NCBI GenBank assembly: GCA_030425385.1
Contig: JAUIAH010000017.1
Location: 62,001-126,000 of the forward strand
Reading direction: 5' to 3'
Length of the DNA stretch: 64,000 nt
Origin: Verrucomicrobiia bacterium
GTDB lineage: Bacteria; Verrucomicrobiota; Verrucomicrobiia; Verrucomicrobiales; DEV007
Part shown: piece after piece, positions 53,601 through 60,459 of the stretch
Numbering within the stretch: the first letter of the stretch is position 1
Layout: each line of letters opens with the position of its first letter
Notes under the pieces: model-generated
Told to the model about the DNA's origin: nothing
Databases searched by the model: none
What the model saw: the letters and a program-made list of their open reading frames with translations, nothing else
Translations under genes and position numbers: made by a program

Positions 53601-56480
53601 ATAGCGGATCCACGGGCGCAACTCAGGGCGGGTTGTGTTCCCCAAACCCTCTAGTTTCTCTAGGACGGTCTGTTGGCGACGAATCGTGGTGAGAGTGACG
53701 TCTTGCTGTTCCGCGGGCACGAGCGCGATCAAGCCACGGCGATCGCACCACCCTAGCATATGCGTGGTCTTGTCTGAAGGAGCGCGTCCTGACCAGAACC
53801 ATTCTGCTAGGGTTGGCGATCCGCCCTTCACATGGATGGCGTGAGTGAGAGCCTTGAGGACGCTTGCTTCCAATCCGTTGGGACATTGCTGGATCAACGA
53901 AGCCGTTTCGGATGCGGTCAATGAGAGGGAGAGCGTTTCGCGGCTCCCTTCGATATTGCGGCCTGGGTTCTCAAAGTCGCTCGGAATCCCGTCTGGTGCT
54001 AGTTTGGCCGACTCAAGGCCATCAAGATATCGCCCTCGTTCGGCATCGTTCTCCCGCTGAGTAGCGATCCATTCCGCATAGGTGGACTGTGGTTCCGGGA
54101 GACTGGGTGTGAGCCCTTTCTGCAAGGTGAGACAGGCGTTCGCCAGATCGTGGATGAGGATTTGCCAGGAAGCTTGATCCGTGACCAGTTGATGAGCGAC
54201 TAGCAGAAGTCTGGGATGACGTTCAGGGCCGAGGTCAAAGTAGACCGCTCGTAGGAGGATTCCCTCTCTGAGATTGAGACGGCCTTGCGTCGCTGCAGCA
54301 ATGGTTTCGACCTGCATGTCGATACCCTCTTCTGAAGCACGAGAGAGATCTACCATTCGGAGTAAGTCGTCGTCTGGAAGAAGGCTGGCGACTTGTTCCC
54401 AGCCCTCGTCGCCTTGGCTGAAACGCAATTGCAAGACGGGATGATGGCCGCGAATGCATTCGAGTCCTTTGCGGATAAGGCTAGGATCCAGGCGCTCTTT
54501 CAAGCGTAGCATGAATGCTTGATTCCAGTGATCTCGGCCTTCAATGTCTTGCTGGAAGAACCAGTTTTGAATGGAACTGAGGGAGAATGGATCGCTCGGC
54601 AGGGACTTGGGCGGCAGCGTCACCCGGGCCACTTCAGTGATCAGTTTCGTCTCGTCTTCATCCGTAGCAACTACCGTGAAAGGCGAGGCCGCAATCTTTG
54701 TCGTCTCGGCCTCGGCTTCGGAGTCAACTGAAGAGATAGGTTCAGGATCAATGTCAGGGAGAGTGTCCTGAATATAGCCATCTAACGCCATGGTGCGCCA
54801 GCGGTTGGCGATCTCTTCGAGCGTGTCCGAGTGAGCGGTGAATTCGCCAACCTCTCCTTGTGTGAGTTCCGACGATTGCGTTTCAAAGGGCGCTTGTTCT
54901 GCGAGAGCTGTCGCGACTTTGATAGGGATCTGGTAAACACTCCAGTCGTCCTCAGGGAGATCTTGTTGGTAACTCTCAATGGTCGCGGACAAGAACGATT
55001 CCGTGGGCGTGTTTGCGGGCGTCCTGAGAAATGGGAGATCGATGTCGAGGCAATTGTGCTGGGTGGCAATCGTGCCGAGCTCCGAAAGCATGCGAGATTC
55101 GATCCCCAATCCCAGGCAGTCATCGTCCAGGAGGAAATTGTGGACGAGGAGCGTGCGCTTGACGCGTTCAAACATGATCATCCCAACGACTCCATGATCA
55201 GCGAAAGTGTCATGGGCGCGGAACAGCGTGGCGTAGTGGTAGGGACGGCCTAACCAAGTCTTGACTTCGCTGGCCGAGAAACGGCGGGAAGTCGCATTGA
55301 GAAGTGACGATGATTGCGTCAATTCAGCCATCCGCTCGTGAGCTTCAGGAGAAGGAGACGTCTGACTGATTTGGATGCCGATGAGTTCAAGGTAGTGGGA
55401 GAAACTACCGGATTCCCGTCGCTTGAGACGCCGCTTGGCCTGTTCCTGGTCCTTGCGATTGCGTGTCGCCCCCATGTCCTTCGTAGAGAGATCGCGGTCG
55501 AAACACCACAGATGCTCCAGGAAACTGGGCACTTCCTCGCCAGTGCTAGGATACCGGATGCTAAGAACCTCTGGACAACCGGTGCGAACCGCGTGGACAT
55601 GTCGCGTGTCTTTGCTGAGAAAGGCCACGCGACTCAGGGGAATCCCGACTTCTTTGGCCAGCACCTTGACTGCCTCAGCGGGCGAGTTGGAGAACGCCTG
55701 CCAGGCCATGATGTCCTCTTTCTTGAGGATCATGTCAGGATGATCCTGAGCGGTCTGTTCCGCAGCCCGAGTATCGGTTTCTGTGAGGACTCCGAGGATG
55801 AGACCCGCTTCACGCTGGCCTGCGAGAGCCCGTTGGAAATGGCGATGAGGCGCACGAATGGCAGGAGCGTGCGTCACCTCTGGAGATCCTTCCCACAGCG
55901 TGTCACGATCATGAATGATGATCAGCTTGGTGCTTGGTTGATAGATCTGATAGAGTTCCCGAGCGGCCATCATGGCAAGACCGGGAAAGAGAGGGACCGT
56001 CTTGTCGTCTCCCGTGGCAGCGGCACCCATCCACTCAGGCGATCGACAAATGTTGATGTGCTCATGCTTGCTGAGGGAGGCAAAGAGTTGTCCCTCAACA
56101 TGGCGAGCGTGCTTAGCCGCTTCGGGATCGGTGGACGTCGATGGAGGCGCGAGCATCACGATGACAGACCGATCGTTCTCCTCACATACTTCTAGCAATC
56201 GTCTTGAGAAGGCTTGAGCAGCGACGTCCACAGCTGAAGCACCAGCCTCCGTCGCTTCGTAGTGAATCCAATCACTTGGCCGAACCACAAGGAAGCTCAC
56301 CATGTCTCCAGCGGCCTCCACCGCCCCGCTATCGACCAGTGCCACCGGATCCGCCACAGCATCTCGGATCTCCACCGAATGTTTCCACGCGAAACGGTCA
56401 CACCAGGCCCGGAGTGCACCATCGAGAGGCTTGATATCAAAGGTTCCAGTAAGAAGGATCTTCGGATTCGGAGCAGTCAT
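47637..56480 (-). CDS. intact 2947-aa hybrid PKS/NRPS-like protein with all catalytic motifs degenerate
   Basis: Domain order by eye, with residue positions approximate. FkbH-like (about 65-530): the Asp nucleophile motif DxDNTLW reads HDRDTLW, and the later DD reads SK. Condensation (about 630-1055): HHxxxDG reads HQLVTDQ. Ala/Glu/Arg-rich coiled coil (about 1057-1157). Acyltransferase (about 1240-1530): GHSxGE reads GQGTGE and the catalytic His (AFHS) reads ARQS. Class III aminotransferase (about 1720-2110): the PLP lysine GK reads GES. C-terminal half of a condensation domain (about 2125-2340). Adenylation (about 2355-2740): the P-loop reads HWDNDSPEP, GYGPTE reads GYGPLE, TGD reads TGM, and the C-terminal subdomain is missing. 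Thioesterase (to the end): GxSxG reads GGPLGG. No carrier domain is visible. The frame is open for 8.8 kb. Thiotemplate synthesis is not credible; a scaffold or binding role is the inference. Confidence 0.85.
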   Translation of the reverse strand: MTAPNPKILLTGTFDIKPLDGALRAWCDRFAWKHSVEIRDAVADPVALVDSGAVEAAGDMVSFLVVRPSDWIHYEATEAGASAVDVAAQAFSRRLLEVCEENDRSVIVMLAPPSTSTDPEAAKHARHVEGQLFASLSKHEHINICRSPEWMGAAATGDDKTVPLFPGLAMMAARELYQIYQPSTKLIIIHDRDTLWEGSPEVTHAPAIRAPHRHFQRALAGQREAGLILGVLTETDTRAAEQTAQDHPDMILKKEDIMAWQAFSNSPAEAVKVLAKEVGIPLSRVAFLSKDTRHVHAVRTGCPEVLSIRYPSTGEEVPSFLEHLWCFDRDLSTKDMGATRNRKDQEQAKRRLKRRESGSFSHYLELIGIQISQTSPSPEAHERMAELTQSSSLLNATSRRFSASEVKTWLGRPYHYATLFRAHDTFADHGVVGMIMFERVKRTLLVHNFLLDDDCLGLGIESRMLSELGTIATQHNCLDIDLPFLRTPANTPTESFLSATIESYQQDLPEDDWSVYQIPIKVATALAEQAPFETQSSELTQGEVGEFTAHSDTLEEIANRWRTMALDGYIQDTLPDIDPEPISSVDSEAEAETTKIAASPFTVVATDEDETKLITEVARVTLPPKSLPSDPFSLSSIQNWFFQQDIEGRDHWNQAFMLRLKERLDPSLIRKGLECIRGHHPVLQLRFSQGDEGWEQVASLLPDDDLLRMVDLSRASEEGIDMQVETIAAATQGRLNLREGILLRAVYFDLGPERHPRLLLVAHQLVTDQASWQILIHDLANACLTLQKGLTPSLPEPQSTYAEWIATQRENDAERGRYLDGLESAKLAPDGIPSDFENPGRNIEGSRETLSLSLTASETASLIQQCPNGLEASVLKALTHAIHVKGGSPTLAEWFWSGRAPSDKTTHMLGWCDRRGLIALVPAEQQDVTLTTIRRQQTVLEKLEGLGNTTRPELRPWIRYQHRSGMHEALANNPYFELASEDVGPLRSPRALRVHPVALDTCLEDGVLSFTWSFSRHLHERATIEGLASTVKRLMLSSVDDEEDDLAVTQRVTVRAHPSPEEEAESESLRLAEEARQRAEEEAKRKADEEAQRAAEEEARKAAAKAEADAKAKHEAEEAARQAAEAEAEARRLAEEQQKAEAAAAEKKRLAEEEARQLLNEPIERPALIVVSSDTKESVLSEWATLADQFALQSREDLPELAAIVATSRPASAFRSSLVIQDIHDLANGHQTVVPTAVRTPAPSLVFLFPDTFALHSYHGKGLYETEEVYREVVDWCSKVHEQVTGHDIRETLLNDSNPAQSVHADSALFISTFAQARLWMSWGLQPAACFGQGTGEYVAACLSGVFTLEEVLALLAKRSELIRSMGTPGMTLRIEANAREIKPFLKQRVDVAVYQSDHESIITGDSEAIAELIELLDSRSVPHTRLPFAHARQSAAMQAMEASFEQVLEYVDLREPRLPFLSGVTGDWISEETCCSPNYWASHLSHPLRVQEALQHLGEAFQGISLEIGPGTSLTQSLPDGAFEAFSGSPRGPQREVLHTAEIAGKLWENGLAIDWHTFHQVDEEPASPISSESSHETPDNDADAPEAENKPVITSSGARAAMELLADSLDDEPKSAEVVAELPTDSQSTTAAAAASGLLALHTDADPRDEVEDTANDPFPMLETDTEPSSDNDQSIASGNPPQLQERFEVIEKALDDLRSAVFPQATEPLERDLSLVDATGDYFEETLERSRSQAPKSQEERERLGAHTGGMLRERPEIITRRAQGSRVWDADDNAYIDVSDSLLTHWLGYQSEAVVRAIRDHIADESPESMSSLKLGIIDALRDDFFTDKITFVQSSKDALDLALSLAQDRGGRPGIGVISGQEKRFVNGRVCLHPEDPRLASQIFRRRHELAAILVDPLSLIDLEPAQRAEILDVIREETERCGMALILDERETAFRWDEEDGRSLASIRPDFAIYGESLSDGLPVGILARSDGWRSSSQDRLIASAPPLHHSLPLVAVQATIKSIQQTTQKDLRQWRSRTQQAITALQESSLQMEAPLAIRSLGCLFTIQVTKDLEQAWLLPAEALYHGLRLSTSRPNTTTLAHSDDDLDQFVSRFDESVNALQDRGFFLKHPDSYIARMAGKQDEQHLLYWTETLRNAKRHWPQDRHGKGPLTPKTICRQVPKTLLDALGKQAEAWGGDRDDLLCVAFHSVFSAWSGKESVTFLSEIDGQALPLVFSERHLTLRDALAAVLAAKEVANAHALSNQDRFQKWLAACGPGCGLGLSSPPAKLPLHWQVTRDQILCDYDANRFDSQTIERWIDSFVVLLQNLIAAASDATLADLRLVSDEVYETLVVHRNVTTTGAPPHEPVHRLFETLATKMPGRIAIRHGQEKVTYGELNARSDEMAQALIDKGIQPGDTVGVLMQASPRMIETWLAVLKVGAAYLPLDRSREPDLDRLKAANPALLLVQGKRQDWAAWSPGSTIPTLDIDAVTYDPDAKGIANLRSQTTRDDAAVVLYHWDNDSPEPVRLPHRALVRLVKNTDYATIGAHEIFLLGGQTDSDQCLLEVWGPLLNGGVLAIPRGSHSTEALAEAIATQRVSSLVLSGTTLAALMDEHADDLSWIRQIIIKGELPDPSVTTRVLQDLPVSLTVGYGPLENTFLTCSHTVSEEDLERETMPIGLPIPHTQVFVLNDAFQPVPQGMSGDLWVGGDGLALVQTLAKAKDSRWMRSPFPNAPGKLFCTGMKATWGADGILVEATDDLESDTLPTVTAHLESIRNGSSGDQAPLVLVAMSDGESALLREAAELLPDGNTIHLLHADLMPEVTIEEAAAICWERLQEEGLSQNLTIGGGPLGGILGYEMAQQAVDLEIPMDGLILAGTHNPCAEDAPDVDHPAVRNYVPRAYPGNLTLMRPGLQATKRQLGWDGLARGGFTVASIAKLTPHSLGKELGKLLHPKETILS

Positions 56481-56592
56481 GGAATCAAGTCGACACAGGT
56501 TTCCCGACGTGGAGAGCCTCTAATGAGTGCTCAATGAGATGGGGAACGCCTAGAAACATAATAAATATGAAAATTATATTTCGTTAAAATGT

Positions 56593-56767
56593 CTTCGGGT
56601 CAACTAGAAACCGAGACTCTGGACGGAGTCAGAACTGGGGAGGCGGCCAGGCACGGGCCAGTAGCGTGTCCGTGCGGGACCGAACGTCGAAGGGGTGAAA
56701 GCGCGAATGGCAATTTCGCAGGACTGAAAGGCTGGCGAGAGAAGCCTAGCGAAACTGCGAAATCGCT
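56593..56767 (+). ncRNA. candidate structured RNA, copy B (strand uncertain)
   Basis: Intergenic 56481-56771 holds an AT-rich stretch (about 56550-56592) then a dense set of perfect inverted repeats: 56593-56601 with 56678-56681 and 56688-56692; 56615-56619 with 56626-56630; 56635-56638 with 56647-56650; 56651-56656 with 56670-56675; then three more hairpins at 56703-56719, 56729-56747 and 56748-56767. CTTCGGG, AACCG and ACTGGGGAGG match copy A in order and spacing. On the minus strand it is the leader of the megasynthase-like gene and the 3' UTR of the ankyrin-YkuD gene; on the plus strand it could be a free RNA. No known RNA family is recognised. Confidence 0.5.
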
Positions 56768-56771
56768 CTGC

Positions 56772-58508
56772 CTACTTCACGATCGAGACGCGATCGCCAA
56801 CTTTCGACTCCTTGAAGAAGAATTTCGCCGTGGAGTTCGCGAGACGAACACACCCGTGTGAGGCGGGATAACCAGGCAGCGCGCCCGTGTGAAACCCCAT
56901 GGCAGTGCAACTGAACCGTTGGAAATAGGGCATCTTAGCCGAGTTGTAGAGGTTCGAGTAATGCATGCGTGACTTGTCTGTGATCACATACTCGCCAGGG
57001 ATGGTAGGATTCGACCGTCGACCAGAGGAAATCGAACCGGTGCGCACTTTCTCTCCGTCTTTGTAGTAGGTCACCCGTTGTTTGGACAAGTCGATCACGA
57101 AACGGCGACGTTGCTCGTGATCTTCGTGCGGAACGCCGATGAGTATTTGTTGGATCCTCACATTCTTGCGTTTGGCCGCCAGTTGGATTGGGTAGACTTT
57201 TCGGGGGGCCGTCGGCGCAAATCGATTGGCTCCCAGTTCGATTAGTTTGAGAAGCACCTCCTCTTGATCGAGGCAGACGGCACACATGAGAGGAGTGATG
57301 TCGTGCGTGTTGCGCAGATAGAAATCTAACAGAGCACTCTTAACCAATTTGCGGAAAGTATCTGAAACAGGATGCTCAAGAAAGGTATCCGGTTCAGGAG
57401 CTTTCTCATGAGTGATTAGGGCCATGGTGGTCGCGGTGTCTCCTAACACGATGGCCAGGGGAATGGCTGCTTGCCCTTCCTTGCCGGGTGCTAACATGTC
57501 AGCGCCATGGTCGATGAAGAATCGCGCGAGGTCTGCTTTCTTCTCGCGGACGGCGAACGTCAGTGGGGTCTCGCCATCAGACCGCGCCTCATTCACATCG
57601 GCTCCTTTCTTCACCAAGGTGTGAATGACGGCCTCATCACCTTGCGGGAGGGCGACCCAAAGCGTGCCGGACACGTCTTCTACGCGCGTGAGTAGGGCTT
57701 GGGCGCCTGAGGTGAATCGCTGCTCTAGCGCATGACGAAGGGAGTGCTTCCCTGACGGATCGGCAGCATCAATGTCGGCACCAAATACCAAGAGTTGCTC
57801 TAACAGGGATCCCGCATCGGCATCTTCCAACCCGATGGTTTGGAAATGCTGGCAGAGGTAGTTCAAGAGCGGCTGTCCTTGGGGCGAAGACGTGTTGGCA
57901 GAAGCTCCTGCTTTCAGCAGTTCAGTGACCAGAGGTGCATTTCCAGACTGCAAGGCTAGAAAGATGGGTGTCTCACCGGCTGAGTTGGCAATGTTAGGAT
58001 CGGCTTTCGCTTCGAGGAGTGCGGCCATGGTCGGCGCATCTGCTCGCTTGACGGCATCGATCAATGCCGGTTCACCAGAATCAAAGAGGGTGTCCGGAGA
58101 AGCGCCGTGCTCTAGCAAATACTTTGCGAGTGCGAGATTGTGTTTCTCTATCGCCAACTGAAGAGCAGGGGCATCCTTGGCGTTCCTCGCATTGACATCA
58201 ATGTCGAAGTCCAGGAGGGCGGTGGCGGTGACCCAGCGCTCATCCATGATCGCTTGATGAATCGGTGCGTTTCCTTCTGAGAGGGCCTCCCGCATGGAGA
58301 TGCCAGCGCGATGTAACGTGGACAGGGTCGCCGCATCATCGCGTCCGATGGCGGCGAAGGCTTCAGATTCCGTGGGAGAAATTCCCAATTTCTCTAGCTC
58401 TCGCAAAGCCACCTGGGGGTCCTGAAACCACCCAGTGTGATAGAGATAGCCTGCCCCGCAGCCTGCTAATAGCAAGAGAATGAGGAGAATCTTGAGGGCA
58501 CGCTTCAT
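56772..58508 (-). CDS. ankyrin-repeat lipoprotein with C-terminal L,D-transpeptidase (YkuD)
   Basis: From the ATG at 58508 the protein has 578 residues and a lipoprotein-like leader (LKILLILLLLAGCGAG). About ten ankyrin repeats span about 45-440 (NAPIHQAIMDERWVTATALL, GETPIFLALQSGNAPLVTELL, GETPLTFAVREKKADLARFF). The last ~125 residues are a YkuD domain: FVIDLSKQRVTYYKDGEKV, SSGRRSNPTIPGEY, CTAMGFHTG and SHGCVRLAN, with the catalytic Cys and His in place. YkuD enzymes make 3-3 cross-links in peptidoglycan or attach proteins to it. An ankyrin array tethered to a wall-modifying enzyme is unusual. A longer in-frame ATG at 58556 is less likely because it precedes the leader. Confidence 0.9.
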   Translation of the reverse strand: MKRALKILLILLLLAGCGAGYLYHTGWFQDPQVALRELEKLGISPTESEAFAAIGRDDAATLSTLHRAGISMREALSEGNAPIHQAIMDERWVTATALLDFDIDVNARNAKDAPALQLAIEKHNLALAKYLLEHGASPDTLFDSGEPALIDAVKRADAPTMAALLEAKADPNIANSAGETPIFLALQSGNAPLVTELLKAGASANTSSPQGQPLLNYLCQHFQTIGLEDADAGSLLEQLLVFGADIDAADPSGKHSLRHALEQRFTSGAQALLTRVEDVSGTLWVALPQGDEAVIHTLVKKGADVNEARSDGETPLTFAVREKKADLARFFIDHGADMLAPGKEGQAAIPLAIVLGDTATTMALITHEKAPEPDTFLEHPVSDTFRKLVKSALLDFYLRNTHDITPLMCAVCLDQEEVLLKLIELGANRFAPTAPRKVYPIQLAAKRKNVRIQQILIGVPHEDHEQRRRFVIDLSKQRVTYYKDGEKVRTGSISSGRRSNPTIPGEYVITDKSRMHYSNLYNSAKMPYFQRFSCTAMGFHTGALPGYPASHGCVRLANSTAKFFFKESKVGDRVSIVK

Positions 58509-58581
58509 GGTAGGGGAGGCTTGATGGAAGAGAAGCCACCTTTGATCGACTTGCAAGCGCTAGCGGACCAGAGCGGTTTTG

Positions 58582-59454
58582 TCAGTCTTTGGCGCGACGA
58601 CTTTGATAGAAGACCTGTGCGGTCCTCCCCATGTAATGAGGCATTTGGTAGTCTTCAGCGGCCAACCGATAGTGTTTCAGAGCCGCGGCATCGTTCCCGA
58701 GAGCTTCCTCGTAGAGGGCCAGATACAGATGGGCGTAGCAGAGGTGATCACGCTTGGAGAGGCTCTCCGTGCCAGCGGCCTTGAGCACGTCTTCCTTCGT
58801 GCCCTTGCCAGCAAAGAGATCATGAATTTCCTTCATGGGCACCCGCGTGTCTCCCTGAATGGGAATCAGGGCTTTTCGCGCGCCGTCGACCCCTTCGAGG
58901 CGGGCCACGCAAAGAAAGTGCCAGGCAGCATTCTCTACGTCATGTCGATTCACCTTCTGATGGGCCTCGAACTGGGCCCGGCCTTCGCGGAACAACGCCG
59001 CACCGTAGTGCGCCAGGCCACGTTGCCAATGAGAGGGCATCTTCTCTGGCACTTTCTCCAGATACACGTCAAAGTCCGCTACCGCCCCTTTGAAATCCCC
59101 ATGCATGAATTTGGCAACGCCTCGCCGGTGATAGAGGAAATCTTCTTCAGGCTCTTGCGCGAGCCACTGGGTGAGAGCCTCGATCGCCCCTTGGTGATGA
59201 CCGCTCCGCTCACACAGAGAAGCGTGGAGACTGAGGGCGTCCACGTCAGCCTTTGCGGCGACTGCTTGTTGAGACAGGAGCATGGCGCCCGTGAAATCAC
59301 CTTGCCGTGCCCGCGTCCGCGCTTCCTCTAGCAAAGCGGCAGGATCAGCAGCAGGCTCTTTCTCCTTCTCATCCGCCCAGAGCACCGAGGCACCGAGAAT
59401 GGTCACAAGTACCAACAGCGCTTGGCCGGATCGGGTCCATTGCAGATTTCTCAT
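58582..59454 (-). CDS. exported TPR protein
   Basis: The 290-residue protein has a signal peptide (QALLVLVTILGASVLWA) and helical tetratricopeptide-type repeats (ALLEEARTRARQGDFTGAMLL, AIEALTQWLAQEPEEDFLYHRRGVAKFMHGDFKGAVADFD). The C-terminal part is also helical (YAHLYLALYEEALGNDAAALKHY). TPR proteins are binding scaffolds; no partner can be named. It follows the TIM-barrel gene by 18 bases on the same strand, so the two may be co-transcribed. Confidence 0.85.
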   Translation of the reverse strand: MRNLQWTRSGQALLVLVTILGASVLWADEKEKEPAADPAALLEEARTRARQGDFTGAMLLSQQAVAAKADVDALSLHASLCERSGHHQGAIEALTQWLAQEPEEDFLYHRRGVAKFMHGDFKGAVADFDVYLEKVPEKMPSHWQRGLAHYGAALFREGRAQFEAHQKVNRHDVENAAWHFLCVARLEGVDGARKALIPIQGDTRVPMKEIHDLFAGKGTKEDVLKAAGTESLSKRDHLCYAHLYLALYEEALGNDAAALKHYRLAAEDYQMPHYMGRTAQVFYQSRRAKD

Positions 59455-59472
59455 GAGCAGATGGAGAAAAGG

Positions 59473-60399
59473 CTAGGCCTTCACCTTATCGCGCACGCGT
59501 TCCAGAAGCTTGCGAGTCGCAATGATGCCGTCGAGTTCGCTCAACTTGCTCCCTTCATATTCCACACCGACATACCCGTGGTAGCCCGCTTTTAAGACGA
59601 TATCCATCATCTTGAAATAGTCTGTGTGCGTCTCGTTGCCTTCTTCATCGAAGTCGTGGCTCTTGGCGCTAACGGCTTTGGCGAAGGGCATGAGTTCCGT
59701 CACCCCTTGATAGCGATCATACGTCTTGCCACCTCCGAGATTGAAATTTCCGAAGTCTGGCAAAGTCCCACAGTTGTCCATGTTGACCCGCTTCATCACC
59801 GCGGCCAGCCAGGAGCCATCCGAAGAGTAACCACCGTGATTCTCGACAATCACATTCATGCCATAAGGCTTGGCCAACGCTGACAATGCGGCGAGACCGT
59901 CCGCTGCCAATTTCTCTTGCTCCTCACGCGATCCTTTGGAACCCGCATTCACTCGGATGGAGTGGCAGCCCAGCAATTGCGCGCCATTGAGCCAGGCGGC
60001 ATGCTTCAGCACCGTGCGGTGACGGGCCGTCGCCTCGGGATCTCCCAGCTGCCCCAATCCGTCGCACATGATGAGCAGACTTTCGACGCCAAGATCCTCA
60101 CAGCGTTTCTTCAGCTCATTGAAATCCTTATCACTCGGCGCAGGATTTCCGAACAGCGTGTTCACGTACTCCACTGCGTCAATCCCACACTTCTCTTTCG
60201 CGAAGGCGGGGAAATCAATGTTCTTCAAGTCGCCGCCCCAAACCATCTTGTGGACAGACCACTCAGCCACTGAAATCTTAAAGGGAACCTTGTGGTCTCC
60301 ATGGTGATCGGCGAAGGCCGTGGCTGGAAAGGCGGTCGCAGCGCTAGCAGCGAGGGAGGACTTGAGAAAGGAACGGCGGTCGCATTGGGCAATCTTCAT
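59473..60399 (-). CDS. Tat-exported sugar phosphate isomerase/epimerase-like TIM barrel
   Basis: The 308-residue protein has a Tat-type leader (DRRSFLKSSLAASAATAFPATAFA). The rest is the xylose-isomerase-like/AP endonuclease 2 TIM barrel: IDAVEYVN, ESLLIMCDGLGQLGD, LGCHSIRVNAG, NVIVENHGGYSS, LPDFGNFNLGG and GVEYEGSKLSELDG. Glu and His residues that usually bind the metal are present (VENHGG, SHDFDEEG). Export of such enzymes is common in this phylum, for extracellular sugar metabolism; the substrate is not shown. It shares strand and close spacing with the TPR gene. Confidence 0.93.
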   Translation of the reverse strand: MKIAQCDRRSFLKSSLAASAATAFPATAFADHHGDHKVPFKISVAEWSVHKMVWGGDLKNIDFPAFAKEKCGIDAVEYVNTLFGNPAPSDKDFNELKKRCEDLGVESLLIMCDGLGQLGDPEATARHRTVLKHAAWLNGAQLLGCHSIRVNAGSKGSREEQEKLAADGLAALSALAKPYGMNVIVENHGGYSSDGSWLAAVMKRVNMDNCGTLPDFGNFNLGGGKTYDRYQGVTELMPFAKAVSAKSHDFDEEGNETHTDYFKMMDIVLKAGYHGYVGVEYEGSKLSELDGIIATRKLLERVRDKVKA

Positions 60400-60459
60400 A
60401 AAGAAGAGCCTAAACGTGCCAGCCCCAGTGACAATCAGAAAAGCAGTGTGCCCTGCCGT

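Noticed and set aside
55314-56195. Plus-strand frame of 293 codons opposite the FkbH-like region
   Set aside because: Antisense shadow of a well-aligned domain; low-complexity Arg/Ser composition.
47637-56480. A functional PKS/NRPS biosynthetic cluster
   Set aside because: No carrier domain, every catalytic motif I can align is replaced, and no tailoring, transporter or phosphopantetheinyl transferase gene is adjacent.
56589-56861. Plus-strand frame of 90 codons in the structured intergenic region
   Set aside because: It covers the hairpin array and runs into the YkuD gene; composition is not protein-like.
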